From the NCBI RefSeq assembly GCF_900128945.1, contig NZ_FQUD01000003.1:1-64000 (forward strand): a stretch of 64,000 bases of DNA. Direction: 5' to 3'. Position numbers and translations under genes: made by a program. Positions 45,674 to 53,051 of this stretch are shown here, in pieces; position 1 is the first letter of the stretch, and each line of letters starts with the position of its first letter. The stretch is from Chryseobacterium sp. OV279 (GTDB taxonomy: Bacteria; Bacteroidota; Bacteroidia; Flavobacteriales; Weeksellaceae). The notes below the pieces were generated by a model. That model did no database searches and was not told the origin of the DNA. It was given only the letters and a program-made list of their open reading frames with translations.

Positions 45674-45703
45674 CAAAGGTAATCATATATTTTAATAAAA
45701 CAA
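45674..45703 (-). promoter_or_regulatory. Promoter of sodA
   Basis: On the minus strand TTG (45703-45701), a 19-base spacer and TACCTTTG (45681-45674) match TTG-N19-TAnnTTTG. The ATG follows about 28 bases later. The TTG lies inside the palindrome at 45695-45720, so a bound repressor would block this promoter. Confidence 0.7.
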
Positions 45704-45720
45704 CTTATTGGTTGTTTTAT
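45695..45720. promoter_or_regulatory. Palindromic operator in the sodA/regulator intergenic region
   Basis: ATAAAACAAC, six bases, then its exact reverse complement GTTGTTTTAT. The left arm recurs exactly at 45814-45823 in front of the divergent regulator gene. It fits a dimeric winged-helix regulator such as the SufR-like protein encoded next to it. Confidence 0.7.
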
Positions 45721-45796
45721 GCCATATTGTGAATTCAATGCAATGGATTGATTTATATGTATTTGATGTGTAAAATGATAAATTATAGAAAATGAC

Positions 45797-45823
45797 TATA
45801 TTTGTTGTAGCAAATAAAACAAC
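45797..45823 (+). promoter_or_regulatory. Putative -7 element and half-operator of the SufR-like gene
   Basis: TATATTTG (45797-45804) fits TAnnTTTG and lies 33 bases before the ATG. ATAAAACAAC (45814-45823), identical to one arm of the sodA-side palindrome, lies just after the expected transcription start. No good -33 TTG is visible. Confidence 0.5.
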
Positions 45824-45837
45824 TCAAATATTGTCAA

Positions 45838-46458
45838 ATGAAGAAGCCGGCAGCAGACCGTATCCTGATGTTTTTAAAGATGAGAGGAGAAACCACATCC
45901 CTTTTGATCTCTAAAGAACTCTCTATTACAAAGGAGGGAGCACGGAAACACTTATTGAACCTTGCTGAGGAAGGACTCATCAGATCCGTCACCAAAAGTG
46001 AAGGGGTGGGGAGGCCATCAACTTACTACACGCTGACCGAAAAAGGACTTTCTCAATTTCCAGATTCTCATGCGGATGTAACGGTTCAGATCCTTCGGTC
46101 TGTAAAAAATCTTCTTGGAGAAAATGCCTTGAATCTTTTGATTAATGACCGAGAAAAAAATACGTACGAACGGTATGAAAAAGCCTTAGTGAAGGCAGAG
46201 TCTCTGGAGCAACGTCTGGATGTCCTGGTAAAAGTCCGAAGTGAAGAAGGGTACATGGCAGAATGGACCAAAGAAGGGAATGATTATTTCTTAATCGAAA
46301 ATCACTGTCCGATCTGTGCTGCTGCTACTGAATGCCAAGGGTTTTGCCGCGCTGAACTATCCAATTTTCAAAACCTCATCGGTAAAAATTATCAGGTGGA
46401 AAGGATCAATCACATTTTGTCGGGAGGGCAGCGATGTGTGTATAAAATAAGTGGGTGA
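45838..46458 (+). CDS. SufR-like Fe-S-type winged-helix regulator
   Basis: The 206-residue protein has an N-terminal winged helix (RILMFLKMRGETTSLLISKE, and VGRPSTYYTLTEKG, the typical wing) as in the COG2345/SufR group. The C-terminal part has clustered cysteines in HCPICAAATECQGFCRAEL plus one near the end (GGQRCVYKISG), resembling the iron-sulfur ligands of SufR. It may sense iron-sulfur status or oxidative stress. It is divergent from sodA and its promoter region carries an operator arm identical to the sodA-side palindrome, so self-control and control of the redox run are likely. Confidence 0.85.
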   Translation: MKKPAADRILMFLKMRGETTSLLISKELSITKEGARKHLLNLAEEGLIRSVTKSEGVGRPSTYYTLTEKGLSQFPDSHADVTVQILRSVKNLLGENALNLLINDREKNTYERYEKALVKAESLEQRLDVLVKVRSEEGYMAEWTKEGNDYFLIENHCPICAAATECQGFCRAELSNFQNLIGKNYQVERINHILSGGQRCVYKISG

Positions 46459-46531
46459 TTTTTTTAGGTAGCAGGTAATAGGTAATAGGCTGCAGATAGC
46501 AGGTAACAGGTTGCAGATTATAGTAAACATT

Positions 46532-46559
46532 AATAGGAGCGGGCTTTAGCCCGCTTTCA
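46532..46559. repeat. 28-bp palindromic repeat, copy 1
   Basis: AATAGGA, then the palindrome GCGGGCTTTAGCCCGC (46539-46554), then TTTCA. The same 28 bases occur again at 46674-46701. It lies in the gap after the SufR-like gene, where low-complexity GGTAACAGG and GGTAATAGG words also occur (46470-46515). Confidence 0.85.
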
Positions 46560-46673
46560 ATTTACAGGAATCGTAAAGGCTTTTATAAAATATAATAATA
46601 AAATCACAAGGGTTATTATCAATATGCCATTTTAAAATCAATGACAATATTTTCGACAAAGACTAAGATATTC

Positions 46674-46701
46674 AATAGGAGCGGGCTTTAGCCCGCTTTC
46701 A
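46674..46701. repeat. 28-bp palindromic repeat, copy 2
   Basis: Identical to 46532-46559, with the palindrome at 46681-46696. The two copies are 142 bases apart start to start. A hairpin here could also act as a terminator on the minus strand, but no T-run follows. Confidence 0.85.
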
Positions 46702-46757
46702 TTTTAAAGATATGACAAAGGCTTTAGCCAAAACCTAAAAACACCCATACTAAAACA

Positions 46758-47144
46758 TCAAATCCATTTCTCAATAAGATGAAGCCAAAACGCTCTTTCT
46801 TCACTAATCACAAAGACGGCTGATGATTTCCTGCGTGTTACCGTACTTCCAGTCGTCTGAATCTCAACATAGGAAGCCAATCCATGACTTTCTGTAGTAT
46901 GCACCTCTATATTTTCAAGAACGATGCTTCGGTCCGGAAATTGGGCATAAGCTCCCGGAAGCCATTCTGAAAATGAAGCCAAAGTAATGGTATCATTATT
47001 ACCATTAACCATTTTAAAATTTGTACTAAAACCAGCCAAAAGCTTTTTATAAAGGCTTTCCTGATCTTCTTTTCCACGAAACCATGCTTCAATATCCGTA
47101 TGGAATTCTTTAATTTCTTTAATAACTTTTTCTGTGTTGTTCAT
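46758..47144 (-). CDS. DUF4440/NTF2-like small protein
   Basis: The 128-residue protein resembles the SnoaL/DUF4440 branch of the NTF2-like fold: an N-terminal helix with IEAWFRGKEDQESLYKKLL, then beta strands (NFKMVNGNNDTITLASFSEW; GLASYVEIQTTG) and a closing LHLIEKWI. It is cytoplasmic. Members bind small ligands or act as isomerase-like enzymes, and no substrate can be named. It stands alone on the minus strand, downstream of repeat copy E. Confidence 0.75.
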   Translation of the reverse strand: MNNTEKVIKEIKEFHTDIEAWFRGKEDQESLYKKLLAGFSTNFKMVNGNNDTITLASFSEWLPGAYAQFPDRSIVLENIEVHTTESHGLASYVEIQTTGSTVTRRKSSAVFVISEERAFWLHLIEKWI

Positions 47145-47204
47145 AAGTTTAAATATATAATGTTTTGTATTAATGGTAAGAACCGGGATATCAGGCTAAG
47201 GTTT

Positions 47205-47430
47205 AAATTAAGATTGAGGTGAATGATAGATTCAAGAGCCAAGAACCAAGATACCAGACATCAGATTTCAGACACGAGACTTTTAAAAATGTCAATAATG
47301 AATTTTGCCTAGCACGTGAATGGTGAATGGCAGATCCAAGACACAAGATGGGAAACGTCAGATTCTGGCTCAACAATTCCGAATTAGCAACTCATTTACT
47401 CTCAAACTCTCTCACCCCGAATCTCATAAC
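47205..47430 (+). repeat. Dispersed intergenic repeat, copy E
   Basis: CAGACATCAGATTTCAGAC (47255-47273) matches copies C and D exactly, preceded by AAGAGCCAAGAACCAAGAT and followed by ACGAGACTTTTAAAAATGTC. A degenerate form of the TGAATTTTGC module follows (47300-47310). A 65-residue open frame here is repeat-derived and not supported as a gene. Confidence 0.8.
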
Positions 47431-47436
47431 CTTGAA

Positions 47437-48816
47437 TTAATCTTTACTGTACTTCAGGAGGGTTTTATTGATGAAAACTCCAACGATTTGAGCTGCACCA
47501 ATCATCAAAACAGCTAATGCAAAAGCTTTTGGAAACCCCAAATATTCTATGGCACTGAAAAAGATTGTTCCTATAATAGTCCCTCCGGTTACACTTCCAA
47601 TCTGTATGCTGATACCGATCAATCCGGATGCCTGTCCTGCTTTTTCCTTACTGACCAATGCAATCGTTTTTCTCATCATCACTGGCATAATGATACCATG
47701 ACCCAGTCCTGCTATAAACAGACTGACATCTGTTCCAAAAGAAGGTTTTTCCTGAAGATCAATGAATAGCGAGGTTAGGGAGAATCCTGTCATCAAAAGA
47801 CTCAAACCTATATAGATCATGGTATGTGAAGAAAGTTTTATCCTCGGAACAAGCAACGGTCCAAGGAAGAAAGCAATCCCGTAGGGAATAATAGCCAAAC
47901 CTGTTTCTACCGGATCTTGATGCAAAAATTGCTGCAGATAGTACGGATAACAGATAAACAGTCCGGATGTGAAATTGTAAAAGAAAATAATCAGAAGACA
48001 GAGAACAAATGGGCGATGCTGCAAAAGACTGGGGTCTATCAATACAGGTTTATTCTTACGCAATGATTTAACCTCATATCTGTAAAATACCATCAACAGT
48101 AAAAGTCCGGACAACAGAATCGCAAAAATCCACCACGCCCAATGGTACTTCCGACCAAAGATGATGGGACAGATCAGCATCAACAATGATATAATCAGCA
48201 GGAAAGCTCCGGTAAAATCAATGCTTTGCCTTTTTTCTTCACGGTTATTGTCCATAGTAAAGTGAATACCAATGATACAAAGTATGGTGACAGGGACATT
48301 GACGAGAAATACCATTTCCCATGAAAATACGGTCCAGTGAAGATTAAGCAGAAAACCTCCCAATAATTGCCCTGCAACAGACGCAAGCCCGAATACGGAA
48401 CTGAATATACTGACTGCCTTTGGCTGCTCATGACTACTGAACAAAACCCTTATGGAAGCCAGAACCTGAGGTGCCAGAAAAGAAGCTCCGACTCCCTGAA
48501 ACAGGCGGGCAATAATGAGAAATGTAATATCAGGAGAAAAAGCACAAGCAAGAGAAGAAAGTAAAAAGATGTACAATCCGAGGATGAAAATCTTCTTCCT
48601 GCCATACACATCTCCCAGACGGCCTCCGCATACTACCAAAGCAGCATAAGTCAATCCATAAATCGCAACGACCAATTGAAGCTGATGATCACTGGCGTTG
48701 AACGCTTTTTTAATGGAAGGAAGTGCCATATTGACGATAAAATAGTCCAGAGGCGAAAGAAAAGCGCCTGCGGTCAGATAACCGAGTGCCTGCCACCGTT
48801 TGGGGTAGATGTTCAT
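47437..48816 (-). CDS. MFS transporter of the DHA2 (EmrB/QacA) type
   Basis: The 459-residue protein has 12-14 predicted membrane segments. The MFS motif A appears as GGRLGDVYGRKK (about 59-70) and the antiporter-type motif C region as FGLASVAGQLLGGFLL (about 142-157). It resembles proton-driven drug exporters. The gene is divergent from an AraC regulator whose start is 73 bases away, so the regulator probably controls it in response to an exported compound. The substrate is unknown. Confidence 0.9.
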   Translation of the reverse strand: MNIYPKRWQALGYLTAGAFLSPLDYFIVNMALPSIKKAFNASDHQLQLVVAIYGLTYAALVVCGGRLGDVYGRKKIFILGLYIFLLSSLACAFSPDITFLIIARLFQGVGASFLAPQVLASIRVLFSSHEQPKAVSIFSSVFGLASVAGQLLGGFLLNLHWTVFSWEMVFLVNVPVTILCIIGIHFTMDNNREEKRQSIDFTGAFLLIISLLMLICPIIFGRKYHWAWWIFAILLSGLLLLMVFYRYEVKSLRKNKPVLIDPSLLQHRPFVLCLLIIFFYNFTSGLFICYPYYLQQFLHQDPVETGLAIIPYGIAFFLGPLLVPRIKLSSHTMIYIGLSLLMTGFSLTSLFIDLQEKPSFGTDVSLFIAGLGHGIIMPVMMRKTIALVSKEKAGQASGLIGISIQIGSVTGGTIIGTIFFSAIEYLGFPKAFALAVLMIGAAQIVGVFINKTLLKYSKD

Positions 48817-48841
48817 ATTTTTTCTGCAAAATTACCCGCTT

Positions 48842-48863
48842 ATTGTACTGGTAAAATTGTACT
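48842..48863. promoter_or_regulatory. Direct-repeat operator between MFS and AraC genes
   Basis: ATTGTACT occurs at 48842-48849 and again at 48856-48863 (14 bases start to start). Direct repeats with this spacing suit an AraC-type protein. It lies between the two divergent starts. Confidence 0.5.
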
Positions 48864-48889
48864 TTTGGAGGATAAATAAGTACTCACAC

Positions 48890-49756
48890 ATGAAAATCTT
48901 ACCCGTTGAACGTATTGATGTTAATGAAATCAAACTTTGTCAGGAAGAAATTTCACTCAAAACGAAAACCTTTCTTTCCCTGGTTTATGTTCTGAACGGG
49001 CATGGAACGCTTACTTATGACGAGCGGACCATTACTTTTAAGGAATCTAAGTTGTTTATTATTCCCCAAAATCAACTGTATCAATTTAAAAGTGAAAATG
49101 CAGAACTTGTTACCATACAGTGCCCGATTGAGTTTATTGATAAAATAAGACTGGAGGCCGACCGTATTGAAAGCTGCGAAAATCTTTACAAGCTTCAGTA
49201 TATCAGCAATAATTATCATGCAAGGGCAGGATGTGTTTTTCGTAATAAAGAAGATGAACGTTTTGCAGAAGTCCTTATCATACAGATTGGCAGAGAGTAC
49301 AGGAACAAAACCAATGATTATCTGATCATCCGGAACTGTATTTCCATTCTGCTGAATCTTATCGCCAGAAACATCATTGAAAGTGAAACTTCTGATCTGC
49401 AGCAGAACAGGAAAGCTTTTTCCATCATGAAAATCATCACCTATATTCAGGAACATGTAAAGGATAAGGAGAAAACCAGAATTCAGGTGATCGCTGATCA
49501 TTTTGGCATTTCAAGGAATTATTTCGGGGAATATTTTAAGCAGCATACCGGGGTTTCTTATCAGGATTATTTGTTGGATTACCGCTTGAAACTGGTGGAA
49601 ACCTATCTGAAATACAGCAGTGCACGGTTAAGCGAAATTGCTTACGAACTTCAGTTCAGTGATGAAAGCCATCTGTCTAAGCTTTTCAAAAAGTACAGAC
49701 AGATGACACCCAAACAATACAGGAAAAATAGCTTAAACCCGGAGCAAGGGAACTAA
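48890..49756 (+). CDS. AraC-family regulator divergent from the MFS exporter
   Basis: The start at MKILPVERIDVNEIK gives 288 residues; an upstream in-frame ATG at 48809 would add 27 residues inside the MFS gene's start. A cupin-like effector domain (SLVYVLNGHGTLTYDERTIT) precedes an AraC HTH (IQVIADHFGISRNYFGEYFK, then RLSEIAYELQFSDESHLSKL). Its gene is divergent from an MFS exporter gene and a direct repeat lies between them, so it most likely controls that exporter. Confidence 0.88.
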   Translation: MKILPVERIDVNEIKLCQEEISLKTKTFLSLVYVLNGHGTLTYDERTITFKESKLFIIPQNQLYQFKSENAELVTIQCPIEFIDKIRLEADRIESCENLYKLQYISNNYHARAGCVFRNKEDERFAEVLIIQIGREYRNKTNDYLIIRNCISILLNLIARNIIESETSDLQQNRKAFSIMKIITYIQEHVKDKEKTRIQVIADHFGISRNYFGEYFKQHTGVSYQDYLLDYRLKLVETYLKYSSARLSEIAYELQFSDESHLSKLFKKYRQMTPKQYRKNSLNPEQGN

Positions 49757-49859
49757 ATTTTAGAGAGGTAATGGTTTGATAGTGTTTGATTTATGTCTGG
49801 TATAATAATTCTTGCCTCTTTTCTTTTTTAACAAAATCAATAAATTTCAGAATAAATAT

Positions 49860-49883
49860 AAAGTTAACTATATAGTTGACTTT
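49860..49883. promoter_or_regulatory. Palindromic operator upstream of the MarR gene
   Basis: A 24-bp palindrome AAAGTTAACTAT/ATAGTTGACTTT (one mismatched pair) lies directly before a TATATTTG -7 element (49891-49898) and 34 bases before the MarR start. Size and position suit autoregulation by a MarR dimer. Confidence 0.6.
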
Positions 49884-49890
49884 ATATTTA

Positions 49891-49898
49891 TATATTTG
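49891..49898 (+). promoter_or_regulatory. Putative -7 element of the MarR gene
   Basis: TATATTTG matches TAnnTTTG, 19 bases before the ATG. The only TTG upstream is 12 bases away and overlaps the operator, so the -33 part is not convincing. Confidence 0.45.
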
Positions 49899-49916
49899 TA
49901 ATTAAATCAGTAGGAA

Positions 49917-50411
49917 ATGAATCAGGATTTTATTAAAGAATTAGGATATAAAGCACTGGATAGCAGGTTGAAAAGAATAAGTGACCGGATGTCCCATGAT
50001 GTCCGGAAATTTTACAAAGAAATGAATATTGATGTAGAACCTAACTGGTATCTTGTTTTTATGCTGCTGCAAAAAAATAAAGAAATGTCTATTATAGATA
50101 TTGCAGAGCCTTTGGGATATTCCCACCCTTCGGTAGTTGCTATTGTAAAGAAAATGGCGGACAAAGATTATCTGGTCATCAAAAAAGATAGTATAGATAA
50201 ACGGAAACAGATGGTCTCACTTACAGAAAAGGCCGTGAAAATGCTTCCCCATCTGGAACAAATATGGGACAGTTGTGAAAAAGCGATTTTACAAGTGCTT
50301 TCCGATGATCTGGGAATTTTGGCTTATCTGGACAGTATAGATGCCCGATTGAAAGACGACTCTTTTCATGACAGATTTAAAAAAGAATACTTAAAAACCA
50401 ATATTGTATGA
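49917..50411 (+). CDS. MarR-family transcriptional regulator
   Basis: The 164-residue protein has the MarR winged helix: MSIIDIAEPLGYSHPSVVAI and the wing in KKDSIDKRKQMVSLTEKA (the DxRxxxVxLT-type motif). It is a probable dimeric repressor with a near-perfect palindrome just upstream of its own gene. Its stop overlaps the start of the next gene (ATGA at 50408-50411), so an exported protein of unknown function is its operon partner and likely target. Confidence 0.9.
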   Translation: MNQDFIKELGYKALDSRLKRISDRMSHDVRKFYKEMNIDVEPNWYLVFMLLQKNKEMSIIDIAEPLGYSHPSVVAIVKKMADKDYLVIKKDSIDKRKQMVSLTEKAVKMLPHLEQIWDSCEKAILQVLSDDLGILAYLDSIDARLKDDSFHDRFKKEYLKTNIV

Positions 50412-51172
50412 AAACACTCCTATTTATCGCAGCTTTTCTTATGTCGGGTCTGACGGTTTCTGCAGCCGAGACCAAGATTATGATCAGGGCAAAAGCAAGA
50501 GATGCAAAATTTATCGGAAGCTCTTTGGGCGGTGCCCATATTATCGTCCGGAATAAAGTCAATCAGCAGATTTTGGCTGAAGGAAATACAACCGGAAGTA
50601 CCGGAAATACAGATCTGATCATGAAGGGAGCCAAAACAAGGGGCACTTCCATCACCGATCCACAGACGGCTGGCTTTCTTGTGTCTTTAGATATTAACGA
50701 GCCAACTTTTGTCAGTATTGAGGTAGTCTCTCCATTTAACAATAAACAGGCGCAGGCTACCGTAACTACCGAGCTATGGCTGATTCCCGGAAAACATATT
50801 CTGGGTGACGGGATTATTTTAGAAATCCCCGGATTCATCATTGATATCCTGAAACCAAGAACCCATCAGTATATTTCACTGAACAGCATTAAGGGAAAAC
50901 CTTTTCCGTTTCAGGCCAATATCGTCATGATGTGTGGCTGTGTTATTGATAAAAATGGTGTCTGGAACTCCGACGAAATTGAAGTCAAAGGCATTCTTAA
51001 AAAAGACGGCCAATATCTGAAAGAGGTCAATTTCTCACTGATCTCTACCAATCTGTTTGAAGGAAGTGACCTTTTAAATACGCCCGGAAACTATGAACTG
51101 ACCTTGTATGCCTATCATGAGAAATCAGGAAACACAGGCGTAGACAAGGTCAACTATGTCGTGTACGAATAA
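50408..51172 (+). CDS. Exported protein of unknown function, coupled to MarR
   Basis: The 254-residue protein begins with a signal peptide (MKTLLFIAAFLMSGLTVSAA). The mature part is beta-rich and has no motif I recognise. A WLIPGKHILGDGIILEIPGF stretch and MMCGCVID (two close cysteines near 178-180) are notable. The start overlaps the MarR stop by four bases, indicating translational coupling. It probably resides in the periplasm or on the surface. Its control by a MarR repressor suggests a response to small toxic or signalling compounds. Confidence 0.75.
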   Translation: MKTLLFIAAFLMSGLTVSAAETKIMIRAKARDAKFIGSSLGGAHIIVRNKVNQQILAEGNTTGSTGNTDLIMKGAKTRGTSITDPQTAGFLVSLDINEPTFVSIEVVSPFNNKQAQATVTTELWLIPGKHILGDGIILEIPGFIIDILKPRTHQYISLNSIKGKPFPFQANIVMMCGCVIDKNGVWNSDEIEVKGILKKDGQYLKEVNFSLISTNLFEGSDLLNTPGNYELTLYAYHEKSGNTGVDKVNYVVYE

Positions 51173-51182
51173 TCACTCTTTT

Positions 51183-51809
51183 TTAATACTTCGTCAGAAG
51201 TTCCATCAGCATCAGGATAGATACCAGTTTTTTAGAAGACTGGTATTCCGGGTTCAGCTGATCACGTATTTCCCCTAAAGCTTTGCTTAATTTATTGCTT
51301 ACTGTTTTGTTGCTGATTCCCAGGGCTTCTGCCGTTTCATCAACAGACATATTTCTTCTGATTCTCATATCATACACACTCTGCTCCGTACTAGGAAGCT
51401 GTGAAACGACCTCATCGATCATCAATAATAAAGCAGAGATCTCATTTTCCTCCAGAATCTCAAAATATTCCGTGTCTGATATATCGATCTCGCCGGTAGG
51501 ATCATACTCATCTATACTAATGGTAGACGGTATCTTTTTAGAGCTGTTATAATGATCAATAATCCTGTAATGAAGATATCGGAGCAGGTAGCCTTTGGCA
51601 CTTTCTGATTCATCGGTCTGTATGGCAGCGGTATCTTCAAGGATCTTGATCCAAAGGTTCTGCAGCAGTTCCTCAGACATCTCCTTATCTCTCGTTCTCG
51701 TGAAAACAAAACGGTAAAGACTATCCCAATACCGCTCGTAAAGCAGCATGAATGCAGGACGGTCGCCTGATTTTATTTTCTTTAATATCGTATAGTCTGT
51801 TGGTTTCAT
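51183..51809 (-). CDS. ECF-type RNA polymerase sigma factor
   Basis: The 208-residue protein has sigma region 2 (AFMLLYERYWDSLYRFVFTR) and region 4 with an HTH (MSVDETAEALGISNKTVSNK, then LSKALGEIRD). It is a typical extracytoplasmic-function sigma factor of the FecI-like group. It points away from the FecR gene, with 221 bases between them, instead of the usual co-oriented sigma-fecR order. It would be held inactive by the FecR protein until the TonB receptor signals. Confidence 0.9.
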   Translation of the reverse strand: MKPTDYTILKKIKSGDRPAFMLLYERYWDSLYRFVFTRTRDKEMSEELLQNLWIKILEDTAAIQTDESESAKGYLLRYLHYRIIDHYNSSKKIPSTISIDEYDPTGEIDISDTEYFEILEENEISALLLMIDEVVSQLPSTEQSVYDMRIRRNMSVDETAEALGISNKTVSNKLSKALGEIRDQLNPEYQSSKKLVSILMLMELLTKY

Positions 51810-52039
51810 ATCGTTACCGCAAAATTACCTAAAGGAAAATTAACTTTTTATGAACTTTGGGGATCCTAAGATTAATTATTTCTGAAAAATATCCCTTAAA
51901 TGTGAATCAAATGTTGAGAAGATAGTTAAATGGCTTAAAATTATTAACAAGCTGGTTTTAATGTGAATACAATATTAAGAATGGCCTGGGGAAGTTTTTC
52001 ATTTTCACAGTCTTATAGATAGAAGTATCTGTGAATACC

Positions 52040-52993
52040 ATGAAATATTTTATGAAAAGTCAAAAATATAAAAATACTGCCGCCTTCGTTTTTAAGCTCT
52101 GGCAGAGGGAAGTTTCCGAAGAAAAAATCTCAGAAAAAGAAGATGAATTATTAAGTCAATGGAAAAACCAGTCAGAAAGAGATCTTGATAAGATTCATAT
52201 GAAAGAATCTAAAGAAAGAGTCTTATCTGCGCTGGAATTGTATTTTATCAAACCGGTAAAAACGACCCCGATCTATCCATTTAAGAAATATGCTTATGCT
52301 GCTGCAGTGATACTTCTATTATCAGTTGGAGGAATTCTTACCTATACTACTTTCTTTAAGCCGGATACCTACACCGCAGAAACCGGAAACCGGAAAGTCT
52401 ATCTGGCGGACGGTTCTGTAGTGACCTTACTGAAAGGGGCAGAGCTTACGGTAGACCCATCATTCCCTGCTTCCACGAGAATTGTGGATTTGAAAGGAGA
52501 TGCTGTTTTCTCCGTGGCGAAATCAAAGACACACCCGTTTATTGTTCGTGCAGACGGTTTCAGTACCAAAGTATTGGGAACTGTTTTTAAAATCTCTCAG
52601 TCCGGAAAAGATAAGTCAGTACATCTTTACGAAGGAAAAGTAGCTGTATCATCAGTAGGAACAGAAGTTTCTTACCTGAAGCCTAATCAGAAGTGGACGA
52701 ATTTCGGGATCCCCCATACCGCTGCGGTATTATCATTAACCACAGAAAAAAAATCGGGAATGCAGAAAGCAAAATTACTGTCACTGAGTTTCAACGATGT
52801 TTCATTCAAAGAAGTGGCCGATGTCATGCAGGCTAACTATAAAATTAAGATTGTGTACCCGAAAGAAACGGCAGAGAAAAGAATCACAGCAGATTTTACA
52901 GGCGGTACAGCTGATGAAAATATGGAAGCACTGGCCTTTATACTGGGACTGGAAGTGCATAAAGAAGATCATATCTACACCTTAAAAAAATAA
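52040..52993 (+). CDS. FecR-type anti-sigma factor
   Basis: The ATG at 52040 is preferred over the GTG at 52031. The 317-residue protein has a cytoplasmic N-terminus (about 1-82), a membrane helix (about 83-104; AYAAAVILLLSVGGILTYTT), and a periplasmic FecR domain (DGSVVTLLKGAELTVDPSFP; LKGDAVFSVAKSKTHPFIVR) followed by a DUF4974-like C-terminus (SFNDVSFKEVADVMQANYKI). It would bind the divergent ECF sigma factor and contact the STN domain of the TonB receptor encoded 58 bases downstream. Confidence 0.9.
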   Translation: MKYFMKSQKYKNTAAFVFKLWQREVSEEKISEKEDELLSQWKNQSERDLDKIHMKESKERVLSALELYFIKPVKTTPIYPFKKYAYAAAVILLLSVGGILTYTTFFKPDTYTAETGNRKVYLADGSVVTLLKGAELTVDPSFPASTRIVDLKGDAVFSVAKSKTHPFIVRADGFSTKVLGTVFKISQSGKDKSVHLYEGKVAVSSVGTEVSYLKPNQKWTNFGIPHTAAVLSLTTEKKSGMQKAKLLSLSFNDVSFKEVADVMQANYKIKIVYPKETAEKRITADFTGGTADENMEALAFILGLEVHKEDHIYTLKK

Positions 52994-53051
52994 AATCACC
53001 CTACAGAATTAACCCTACAAAATAAAACTTTTAATAAGAGAACTTGAACAT

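Noticed and set aside
47320..47517. 65-codon plus-strand frame before the MFS gene end
   Set aside because: It lies in repeat copy E and overlaps the 3' end of the MFS gene on the other strand.
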